A stretch of 5,109 nucleotides of DNA from Clostridiales bacterium. GTDB lineage: Bacteria > Bacillota > Clostridia > Oscillospirales > Acutalibacteraceae. A model generated the notes under the pieces. That model was not told the origin of the DNA, ran no database searches, and saw nothing but the letters and a program-made list of their open reading frames with translations. The DNA lies in contig JAJQGZ010000034.1 of assembly GCA_021200075.1 (NCBI GenBank), forward strand, positions 1 to 5,109, in the 5' to 3' direction. A program made the translations under genes and the position numbers. Positions 1-5,109 of this stretch are shown here, in pieces (the first letter of the stretch is position 1; each line of letters starts with the position of its first letter).

Positions 1-8
1 ATCTTATA

Positions 9-37
9 TTGCAAGTGGGATAAAAATATGTTAATAT
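9..37 (+). promoter_or_regulatory. Probable sigma-A promoter with extended -10, upstream of the DUF4364 gene
   Basis: A -35-like TTGCAA (9-14) is followed after exactly 17 bases by TAATAT (32-37). A TG dinucleotide at 29-30 gives the extended -10 form TGnTAATAT. The arrangement fits a housekeeping sigma-A promoter and lies about 85 bases before the start of the DUF4364 gene, leaving a leader of roughly 75-80 nt. The surrounding DNA is very AT-rich, so chance matches are a real possibility. A second, poorer pair (TTGCGA 60-65, TACACT 84-89, spacer 18) lies closer to the gene. Confidence 0.4.
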
Positions 38-112
38 ATTTTAGATCTGCAACAAAGCCTTGCGACCGAGCCAAAACAATAAATACACTAATCATGCATT
101 TATCATATTTGC

Positions 113-119
113 AAAGGGA
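113..119 (+). promoter_or_regulatory. Ribosome binding site of the DUF4364 gene; start choice ambiguous
   Basis: AAAGGGA (113-119) is the purine-rich stretch before the gene. It lies only 2 bases before the GTG at 122, which is tight. The in-frame TTG at 131 is a realistic alternative: the GGTGA at 121-125 matches the GGUGA part of the anti-Shine-Dalgarno complement and sits 5 bases before that TTG. No in-frame ATG lies near either candidate. Confidence 0.45.
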
Positions 120-121
120 CG

Positions 122-715
122 GTGAAAAAATTGGATAATGAAGACAAAGGATATAACCCGACAATGCAATTTGACGCTTTTACTGCCGGAATTGAGGAGG
201 GAGGGCTTCGCTCCACTGCTTCTATCACAATTATCTCCTGTTATATTCTTGCCCACTGTGACGAAAAAATAACAGCAAAAAATATTATTGAATCACTTGT
301 TGAGGGAAAAATTGCAAATTATTTTGAAATATCGGACGCAGTGAGCAAAATGATAAAAACAGGTCATTTTACCGAGGATGAGGACGGGTATCTGCACATA
401 AGCGACGAATGCAGATATTCCGTAAGCTTGGTTGAAAACGACCTTCCTCTGACTATAAGAGAAAAAAGTATAGAGCTTGTAAGAAAAACAGCGAAACATG
501 AAATATACAAAAAAGAAAACAGGGTTGAAATTGAAAAGGCGGACAAGCAGTATAAGGTAACTATGCATGTCAGTGACAAGGACGCTGATTTTATGGAGCT
601 TTCACTCTATGTTCCGAGCGAGGTACAGGCTCAGGTAATTAAGGAAAAATTCCAGACACACCCTGCCGAGGTTTACGAAGCGCTGATTGACGCAATATTC
701 TCACAAGAGGATTAA
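122..715 (+). CDS. DUF4364 family protein, winged-helix type (possible transcriptional regulator)
   Basis: The 197-residue protein matches my recollection of the Firmicutes DUF4364 family. An N-terminal block FDAFTAGIEEGGLR (17-30) leads into a hydrophobic helix (33-46), then an ANYFEISDAVSKMIKTGHF segment (65-83) and a short beta-wing-like DGYLHIS (89-95). This helix-helix-wing order is what a winged-helix domain gives. A charged linker (about 112-138) follows, then a C-terminal alpha/beta part with VTMHV, LSLYVPSE and EVYEALIDAIF. Family members are usually described as possible DNA-binding regulators; no target is known to me and none is visible here. The protein looks cytoplasmic, with no signal peptide or membrane segment. 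The GTG at 122 gives the longest form; TTG at 131 would remove three residues and leave the conserved region whole. The gene is monocistronic, with its own promoter and terminator, and convergent with the - strand genes. Confidence 0.85.
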   Translation: MKKLDNEDKGYNPTMQFDAFTAGIEEGGLRSTASITIISCYILAHCDEKITAKNIIESLVEGKIANYFEISDAVSKMIKTGHFTEDEDGYLHISDECRYSVSLVENDLPLTIREKSIELVRKTAKHEIYKKENRVEIEKADKQYKVTMHVSDKDADFMELSLYVPSEVQAQVIKEKFQTHPAEVYEALIDAIFSQED

Positions 716-766
716 AAATTATAACTAAAAAATATCTATTAATTATTATAATCAATATATAGCAGT

Positions 767-805
767 GGCTCCTGAATGTGACAGTACATCGGGAGCCGTT
801 TTTTT
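767..805 (+). terminator. Rho-independent terminator after the DUF4364 gene
   Basis: GGCTCC (767-772) pairs with GGAGCC (792-797). The stem continues through a T-G wobble (773/791), GA/TC (774-775/789-790) and, after a bulged A at 776, TGT/ACA (777-779/786-788), closing a GACAGT loop (780-785). After G798, a run of seven Ts (799-805) follows. It begins 51 bases after the stop at 715. On the - strand no T tract follows the stem, so it should not act efficiently on the convergent operon ending at 816. Confidence 0.93.
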
Positions 806-815
806 ACAATATAAA

Positions 816-1346
816 TTATAATTTTGAAAAGATTAAGTAAGCATAATCCTCACGGTCGTTTGTGCCGCTGCCCTCGTTATCGCTTGCGTAATATGTACAA
901 ACGCATTGCTCGGGAAGCAATATGCCGTCTCCCCACCAAGATTTTATCCTTGCACCGATGAGAATATCACCTTTAAGCAAAAGGGTTTGTACGCCGTCGT
1001 AATCGCTCAGCTTGACGGAGTTTTCGGTCAGCTTTTCATCGGTAATTTCACTGTATGCGGTTGAATATAGACTTCGTGATTTCGTGACATAATAAAAATC
1101 CATCTGCTCCTCTATGGTTTTGCTGGATAAGACTTCCTTGATTTTTTCATCTACAACATATTCCTCGCCGTCGGGAGTATACTGCTCTCAGAAAAAGTCA
1201 CTGCCGTTTTTATGGCAAAATCTTTTTACGCCGCTTGAATCCCTGACAAAGAGAGTTTCCCATTCGCCGTGCTGATCGGAGTATTCCTCCATAATATCGT
1301 CCACGGTTCTGTTTTCCATATATTCCTTAAATTTATCGTCACTCAT
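816..1346 (-). pseudogene. Unrecognised protein, 176 codons, interrupted by an in-frame TGA at codon 53
   Basis: One frame runs from ATG at 1346 to TAA at 816-818, broken only by TGA at 1190-1188. The start is strong: AAGGAG lies 7 bases upstream, 21 bases after the AlkD-type stop. Before the TGA are 52 residues (start MSDDKFKEYMENRTV, end KNGSDFF); after it, 123 residues begin EQYTPDGEEYVV and end DYAYLIFSKL. Both halves have the same acidic, aromatic-rich composition and no membrane segment or signal peptide, so they look like one soluble protein. FF-W-EQY would need only a TGG to TGA change. A downstream restart at ATG 1103 (GAGGAG 3 bases before it) could give a 95-residue C-terminal product. 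I do not recognise the family. The gene is either newly inactivated or carries a base-call error. Selenocysteine is unlikely: no clear stem-loop follows the TGA and no redox motif surrounds it. Confidence 0.6.
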
Positions 1347-1353
1347 AGCCGTT

Positions 1354-1359
1354 CTCCTT
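1354..1359 (-). promoter_or_regulatory. Strong Shine-Dalgarno site fixing the ATG at 1346
   Basis: On the - strand AAGGAG occupies 1359-1354, with 7 bases before the ATG at 1346. It lies in the 21-base gap after the AlkD-type stop. It decides that the interrupted gene begins here and not at the internal ATG 1103, and shows that the 52-codon segment before the TGA is meant to be translated. Confidence 0.85.
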
Positions 1360-1367
1360 ATGGAATT

Positions 1368-2039
1368 TTAAATTTTAATTTTCAGCTTTTTAAGCTTTTC
1401 TTTTTCCTCAGAGCTTACACGGTGAGAATCGCATATTTTGGAAATTGTAAAATTATGTACTCGATTTTGAAGGACACCGTTTTTTAAAATCGGAAAAATC
1501 AAATAGGGGTACTTTGCATACGCTTCGCAAAATGCCCACGCAACAGCCATCTGCGCATAATAGTCACAGCAGGTAACGGCGGTCAAATTTCCGACTACTC
1601 TTTCGATATAATCATCAACAAGAAAATATTGAAGCATCATCACGGCGGAAAATCTGACATCGTACTCGCCGCCGTTTAAATACGGGAAAATAAAATCCCA
1701 CACCTCTTTACGATAAGAGGAAGAAAATTTATAGGTTGCACAGCAGCAGTCGCAAACCGCCCAATTGTCAATACTCGGTACAAAATTTTCAAGCATTTCA
1801 AGCCGCTTTTCTATCGGCAAATCGGCGTACCCAATAATCATTCCCTTTACCGTAAATTCTTCATAATAGAAGCAGTCAAAAGAAAAATTATTTTCCCTTG
1901 CAACACGTTTTGCAAACTTGCGAAGCAACGGAAGTCTGACGCCGATTATCCTGTCTCTGCCGATATTCGGTATAAGCGAGGACTGAAAATCGGCATATTT
2001 TTTATCCTGTAATTTAAAAAGCTCCTGCCTTAAATCCAC
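1368..2039 (-). CDS. AlkD-like DNA alkylation repair enzyme (HEAT-like repeat DNA glycosylase family)
   Basis: This 223-residue all-helical protein resembles the DNA alkylation repair family (PF08713, AlkC/AlkD), whose members excise bulky or cationic alkylated purines such as 3- and 7-alkyl bases using HEAT-like repeats. Supporting segments are the N-terminal DKKYADFQSSLIPNI, the IIGVRLPLLRKFAKRVAR helix (about 31-48), IDNWAVCD (90-97), EYDVRFSAVMML (125-136) and YYAQMAVAWAFCEAYAKYP (160-178). Bacillus cereus AlkD uses Trp109, Asp113 and Arg148. Here Trp93 and Asp97 keep the same +4 spacing, and Arg129 falls 36 residues after the Trp (39 in AlkD), so the catalytic set appears present. Length fits the family. 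The start is GTG at 2039, with GGGGAG six bases upstream; no nearby in-frame ATG competes. It sits between the EIIB-like tail and the interrupted gene, apparently in one transcript. The substrate is inferred from the family only, and some family members have no proven glycosylase activity. Confidence 0.85.
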   Translation of the reverse strand: MDLRQELFKLQDKKYADFQSSLIPNIGRDRIIGVRLPLLRKFAKRVARENNFSFDCFYYEEFTVKGMIIGYADLPIEKRLEMLENFVPSIDNWAVCDCCCATYKFSSSYRKEVWDFIFPYLNGGEYDVRFSAVMMLQYFLVDDYIERVVGNLTAVTCCDYYAQMAVAWAFCEAYAKYPYLIFPILKNGVLQNRVHNFTISKICDSHRVSSEEKEKLKKLKIKI

Positions 2040-2045
2040 AAAGCT

Positions 2046-2051
2046 CTCCCC
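2046..2051 (-). promoter_or_regulatory. Ribosome binding site of the AlkD-type gene, supporting a GTG start
   Basis: AAAAGGGGAG ends at 2046 on the - strand and leaves six bases before GTG 2039-2037. The good match and spacing support the GTG over downstream codons. Confidence 0.75.
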
Positions 2052-2087
2052 TTTTAAGTCTTAATTAACCGCTGTTGAAATACTCTT

Positions 2088-2315
2088 TCAGTTCATAAAA
2101 AGCTCGTCCTTTGATTTTTTAATATTTTCCTCAATCTCACAATCGAAGGAAAGATTATTGACAAGCTTAGGGTTCCTGACTTCAATAGTGTCACCCTTAA
2201 ATCTGACGATATTAGCCACTCCGCCGAGTTCGTCCACTATGCGGTTAAAGCGTGTCGGAATATAAATATTTACACAATCTGATATTCCGTGCTTTTCATA
2301 TGCGTATTTGGTCAC
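2088..2315 (-). CDS. EIIB-like tail of the PTS protein, or separate 75-aa protein with GTG start
   Basis: The open segment encodes 75 residues beginning VTKYAYEKHGISDC. The stretch FNRIVDELGGVANI (about 23-36) resembles the start of PTS EIIB domains of the glucose/GlcNAc family (LGGxxNI), followed by TIEVRNPKLVN, like the EIIB beta strand and its xVKDPxxV segment. The spacing is about five residues shorter than usual, and the phosphorylated cysteine of the canonical NCxTRLR motif is absent, so phosphotransfer is not expected. The GTG at 2315 overlaps the upstream TGA as GTGA, which could mean coupling, but I see no Shine-Dalgarno site. KYAYEK reads naturally as the basic flank after the preceding membrane helix, so I think this is the cytoplasmic C-terminus of one disrupted protein. 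Near its end, one extra T in the run 2101-2097 would replace the final MN with YELKEYFNSG, ending at TAA 2067-2065. EIIB relationship is tentative. Confidence 0.5.
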   Translation of the reverse strand: MTKYAYEKHGISDCVNIYIPTRFNRIVDELGGVANIVRFKGDTIEVRNPKLVNNLSFDCEIEENIKKSKDELFMN

Positions 2316-3323
2316 AAAAATCCGATACAGACAAAAACGGTTCCGCCGGCAAAAAGATAGACGGGATTATTAATATTAATAATCATTTCAAAAACAGAGC
2401 CGCTGCGGACAAATCCGATACCCAAATCGAGAAGATATGCGCTGATGTAAGAAAGCACATTTATCATAACTGCATAGAAAAACAAATACGGACTTTCGAG
2501 AAAAACGAAAAGTAAAAGAGGAAAAAATATTTCCGCTGAAAACTGTACCGACGGTCACGGCGATAAGGATTATCTTCTGTGCGCCTTTAAGCTGAGTACA
2601 AAGTGCGGCGGTTATGTCGACTGATGCAAAGAGCATAAAATAATGACCTGACAAATAGAACGAAACAAGCTTTCCGTCATAGCTGCTTGCAAAAAGCTCG
2701 GCAGTTCCGGTGACAATCTCGCCGTCAAAAAGAAGAGAGCCGCCGTGGCTTTTGTTATAAAAAGCATCTGCAAACGAGGAAATATTAAAAAGAGAAAATA
2801 TGCCGTAAATCAGTGCAAAAAGCACGCAGGAAATAATATTTTTACCGCTGACAAAATCGGTAAGCCACATTATAAAATTTGCAAAATAATCCGCAAGATA
2901 ACCGAAAAGAACTCCGAGTATAACCGACACGGAAAAAGTTGCGGCAAGCGAAAATACAGGGGAAAAATTATTAAAGCAGTATATACAAAGCAAAGCGATT
3001 ACCACTCCGACGACGAATGAATAATCGCTTTGTAAAAATGCAGAAATGCAGGTATATGCAACTGAAAAGCAAAAAAGGCTCCAAAACGCCTTGAATCCCC
3101 TCTTGCCCTTTAAAGTAACAAGGGTTATAAAAAAGCAGAAAACGAAAGGAACAATACCGACAAAAAGCTCCGCCAAACCTGTGAGCAGGGAATAAAACGA
3201 AGCCCATATGTCAAGCTTTGATATTACGCTGAATATTTCCGCAGCGGCGAATAAAAACGACGATACCGCAAACGGTACAAGAAGTACCGAATGAGCCTTG
3301 TTTAATAATTTGAACATTCTCAT
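2312..3323 (-). pseudogene. Diverged PTS EIIC-like membrane protein (glucose/GlcNAc family), frameshifted
   Basis: The first frame gives a hydrophobic protein with about eight membrane stretches, among them LVPFAVSSFLFAAAEIF (16-32 from ATG 3323), AFWSLFCFSVAYTCISAFL (79-97) and IILIAVTVGTVFSGNIF (251-267). Its layout follows Glc-family EIIC permeases: a FKLLNKAHSVLLVPFAV opening, a GEIVTGTAELFASSYDG loop, a SFYLSGHYFMLFASV helix like the family's FFPxMMFGLPAA, and a short basic turn (KGAQK). After the T6 run 2527-2522 this frame becomes charged non-membrane sequence and stops at TGA 2388. The adjacent frame, from CCT at 2521, continues the family pattern with PLLLFVFLESPYLFFYAV, a SYISAYLL helix and a last helix NPVYLFAGGTVFVCIGFL, ending at TGA 2314-2312. 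Five or eight Ts would join them. The start is uncertain: ATG 3323, ATG 3317 and GTG 3359 are all possible and none has a good ribosome site. The conserved EIIC loop residues are poorly kept, so sugar transport is doubtful; a sensor or relic is possible. Confidence 0.65.
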
Positions 3324-3354
3324 ATTCAAATTATTGACAGGAATACGGATATTA

Positions 3355-3403
3355 AACACCGCCGCAAAAATATTACAAAATATAAAGGTGCAAAAGCGGT
3401 GTT
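3355..3403. repeat. 8-bp inverted repeat with 33-base AT-rich loop, around the GTG at 3359
   Basis: AACACCGC (3355-3362) is the exact inverse complement of GCGGTGTT (3396-3403). The 33-base AT-rich loop contains a small TATT/AATA hairpin. The repeat lies between the DUF6171 stop (3414) and the EIIC-like gene, and one arm contains the GTG at 3359. In - strand RNA it could pair and hide that GTG, which favours ATG 3323 or 3317 as the start. No T tract follows, so it is not a standard terminator. It may be a chance match. Confidence 0.35.
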
Positions 3404-3413
3404 AGGCAGTTAA

Positions 3414-3680
3414 TCAAAGAACAGAAATCCACTTTTCCCTGCCGACATCGGGGCAGGATTTAGACTTAAAGACAGCTCGGTATTCGGCATAGCAACCGCA
3501 TTTAAGGCACATACCGGATATTAAATTATCGCACTGTGTACAAAGTGAAAGCCGTCTTTTATATTCCTCATCGGAAACCTTTAATTCGTCGTCGAGATTA
3601 TCTATACAGCTTTTCAGCGCTTCAAAGGATTTAACCTCACCAGCGGCGAGAAGCAGACATCTCTTGCATTCATTACTCAC
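3414..3680 (-). CDS. DUF6171 family small cysteine-rich (putative zinc-binding) protein
   Basis: This 88-residue cytoplasmic protein has nine cysteines, most in metal-binding spacing: C5-x2-C8, C47-x2-C50, C58-x2-C61-x-C63 and C76 before Pro. The pattern CKRCLL, then YKRRLSLCTQC, then G-MCLKCGCYAEYRA, then SCPDVGREKW is what I remember of the DUF6171 family in Clostridia; the function is unknown to me. Zinc binding is inferred from the cysteines. The start must be GTG at 3680, because a TAA sits two codons upstream in the same frame. This GTG lies inside the 3' end of the GH51 gene, an 8-base overlap (GTGAGTAA), with no clear Shine-Dalgarno site, so translation probably depends on ribosomes finishing GH51. 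It stops at TGA 3416-3414 just after the family's usual KW-containing end, which also shows TGA works as a stop in this genome. Confidence 0.8.
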   Translation of the reverse strand: MSNECKRCLLLAAGEVKSFEALKSCIDNLDDELKVSDEEYKRRLSLCTQCDNLISGMCLKCGCYAEYRAVFKSKSCPDVGREKWISVL

Positions 3681-5109
3681 CTTTTACGGTAAATTTAACG
3701 ATACTGCATGGCGGAATTGCGGCTTTAAAGCCGTCCTTTGTCATGGTGAAATCCAAAAATTCTGCGGTACAAACTTTGTTTTTATCGGAAAAATCATTTT
3801 TATCGTGAATATCTCCGCAAAGAATTTCAGCACTGATTTTTTCAACAGCGGTATCTGCTATCTGACATTCAATCTCAACCGATTCATCGTGGGAAATATT
3901 TGTAAGGGTTGAATAGATAACCCCGTTTTCATCGACGGAAGCGGATTCCGTAATGCGTGGACACGGAGTCTCTCCCTCGGCTGTTACGGTATCGGTGGTT
4001 ATGTAAGAACCCAAAAGCGTATTTTCCTGATGCTCCTTATACATTTTAAAAATATAATATGTGGGAGTGAGGAGCATATCTTCACCGTCTGTCAAAATAA
4101 CGGACTGAAGAACATTTACGGTTTGGGCAATATTTGCCATCATAATCCTATCGGAATGTTTATTGAAAATATTAAGAGTAATTCCTGCAACGAGGGCGTC
4201 CCTCATCGTGTTTTGCTGATACAAAAATCCCGGATTGGTTCCCGGCTCAACATCATACCATGTTCCCCATTCGTCTACGATAAGTGAGACTTTCCTGTCA
4301 CGGGAAACGCTGTCCATAACTGCAAGGTGGTTGGTGACAAATTCTTCCATTTTATAAGCCTTACAAAGAGTTTTATAGTATTCTTCAACAGAAAAATCCG
4401 TTGACGAGCCTTTTTTATCCCAGTTTCCGCTCGGAATTGTATAATAATGAAGTGAAATACCCTGCGCCTTATTCTTTACCTTATTCATAACTTCTTTAGT
4501 CCAGTGGTAATCGTCCACATTAGGCCCGCAGGCAATACGCTTTATTTTTTCGCCGTCGTCGTAATCTCTGACATAGGTATTATAGCGTTTGAAAAGACAG
4601 CCGTAATACTCGGGATCCATATTTCCTCCGCAACCCCAGGATTCGTTGCCGACACCGAAATATTTTATTTTCCACGGCTCGGCGTGACCGTTCTTTTCCC
4701 TAAGCTGTGAAAGAGGAGAAAGACCGCCGAAAGTCATATACTCCACCCATTCGTTCATCTCGGCGACTGTACCCAAGCCGACATTGCCGTTGATATAGGT
4801 ATCACATCCAAGCTGACGGCAAAGCTCAAAATACTCGTGAGTGCCGAAGGAATTATCCTCAACCACTCCGCCCCAGTGGGTGTTAATCATCTTTTTCCTG
4901 GTATTTTTATCGCCGATTCCGTCACGCCAGTGATATTCATCCGCAAAGCAGCCGCCCGGCCATCTGAGAACAGGTATGCCCATTTCCTTTAAAACTAAAA
5001 CGACATCGCTCCTCATTCCGTTTACATTCGGAATTTGCGAATCTTCGCCGACAAACATACCGTTATATATGCACCTGCCGAGATGCTCGGAAAAGTGACC
5101 GTATATATC
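3673..5109 (-). CDS. abfA: Alpha-L-arabinofuranosidase, GH51 (N-terminus beyond the window)
   Basis: The frame runs from the right edge to TAA 3675-3673 and gives 478 residues, lacking only a few N-terminal ones. It opens DIYGHFSEHLGRCIYNG, the typical start of intracellular GH51 enzymes, followed by VGEDSQIPNVNGMR and IPVLRWPGGCFADEYHWRDGIG. These retaining enzymes release terminal L-arabinofuranose from arabinoxylan and arabinan oligosaccharides. The acid/base Glu is in FGVGNESWGCGG (visible residue 156, codon 4644-4642) and the nucleophile Glu in LIVDEWGTWYD (visible residue 280, codon 4272-4270). A (beta/alpha)8 barrel is followed by the C-terminal beta-sandwich (LTNISHDESVEIECQI to CSIVKFTVKGE). 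Length matches the family's roughly 500 residues, and no frame break is seen. A cytoplasmic location is inferred from the family, since the true N-terminus is not visible. The internal ATG at 5058 is not the start, because conserved sequence continues before it. It is the first gene seen of the - strand run and overlaps DUF6171. The promoter lies outside the window. Confidence 0.96.
   Translation of the reverse strand, partial: DIYGHFSEHLGRCIYNGMFVGEDSQIPNVNGMRSDVVLVLKEMGIPVLRWPGGCFADEYHWRDGIGDKNTRKKMINTHWGGVVEDNSFGTHEYFELCRQLGCDTYINGNVGLGTVAEMNEWVEYMTFGGLSPLSQLREKNGHAEPWKIKYFGVGNESWGCGGNMDPEYYGCLFKRYNTYVRDYDDGEKIKRIACGPNVDDYHWTKEVMNKVKNKAQGISLHYYTIPSGNWDKKGSSTDFSVEEYYKTLCKAYKMEEFVTNHLAVMDSVSRDRKVSLIVDEWGTWYDVEPGTNPGFLYQQNTMRDALVAGITLNIFNKHSDRIMMANIAQTVNVLQSVILTDGEDMLLTPTYYIFKMYKEHQENTLLGSYITTDTVTAEGETPCPRITESASVDENGVIYSTLTNISHDESVEIECQIADTAVEKISAEILCGDIHDKNDFSDKNKVCTAEFLDFTMTKDGFKAAIPPCSIVKFTVKGE

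Noticed and set aside
60..89. Second promoter TTGCGA-18-TACACT before the DUF4364 gene
   Set aside because: The -10 is a weak match, the spacer is 18, and the upstream extended -10 promoter is clearly better.
767..805. Bidirectional terminator serving both convergent units
   Set aside because: Only the + direction has a T tract after the stem; on the - strand the stem is followed by ACTGCTATATATTG.
1150..1190. Selenocysteine insertion at the TGA
   Set aside because: No convincing stem-loop with a bacterial SECIS-type apical loop follows the TGA, the context FF-TGA-EQY is not a redox motif, and Trp is the simplest replacement.
2365..2384. Perfect 20-bp palindrome GATTATTAATATTAATAATC
   Set aside because: It lies inside the coding part of the EIIC-like gene and encodes the low-complexity residues I-I-N-I-N-N; AT-only alternation makes such palindromes easy by chance. 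It could still be an AT-rich binding site, but nothing else supports that.
2522..2527. Programmed slippage or phase variation at the T6 run
   Set aside because: Transcriptional slippage and phase-variable tracts normally need longer runs (about 8-9 or more), and no stimulatory structure was evident; the two further breaks would need the same explanation.
2252..3020. Open frames on the + strand opposite the EIIC-like gene
   Set aside because: Their products are Lys/Asn/Ile-rich low-complexity sequences without recognisable domains or ribosome sites, as expected of the complement of a membrane-protein gene.
3365..3393. Promoter for the EIIC-like gene (TTGCAC and TAATAT on the - strand)
   Set aside because: The two boxes are only 12 bases apart, too close for sigma-A, and no other good pair was found in the gap.
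816..3680. Alternative genetic code with TGA as Trp or Gly
   Set aside because: TGG is used throughout for Trp in GH51 and other genes, and the DUF6171 gene ends with TGA exactly where the family normally ends.

Overview
The window is AT-rich, low-GC Firmicutes-type DNA. A DUF4364 protein, a DUF6171 cysteine-rich protein and a GH51 arabinofuranosidase together suggest a gut or rumen Clostridia member (Oscillospiraceae/Ruminococcus-like). This is inferred from gene content; no rRNA or other taxonomic marker is present. TGG encodes Trp and TGA is used as a normal stop, so the code looks standard.

Layout: on the + strand, a leader with a good extended -10 promoter (about 9-37) precedes one DUF4364 winged-helix-type gene (122-715), which ends at a strong intrinsic terminator (767-805). 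Everything else is on the - strand and converges on that terminator. In transcription order, right to left: a GH51 alpha-L-arabinofuranosidase running off the right edge (3673-5109); a small zinc-ribbon-like DUF6171 gene overlapping its 3' end by 8 nt (3414-3680); a diverged PTS EIIC-like membrane gene (about 3323 down to 2312); an EIIB-like tail (2315-2088); an AlkD-type DNA alkylation repair gene (2039-1368); and an unrecognised 176-codon gene (1346-816) with an in-frame TGA at codon 53. Short gaps and overlaps suggest one or two transcripts, but no terminator or convincing promoter separates them.

The main point of interest is the 2.1-2.5 kb section. The EIIC/EIIB-like protein can be followed through three reading frames, and each break lies at a short T run on the coding strand (T6 at 2527-2522, T5 at 2320-2316, T5 at 2101-2097). 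One-base changes at these runs would give a single polypeptide of roughly 420 aa. With the nonsense codon at 1188-1190, this is either a decaying segment between intact genes or a stretch of consensus errors. The GH51, DUF6171, AlkD and DUF4364 frames are clean. I see no mobile element, CRISPR array, tRNA or rRNA, and no clearly novel defence or regulatory system. The unusual PTS-like protein, which lacks the expected phosphorylatable cysteine, and the unrecognised gene are the parts least explained by known families.
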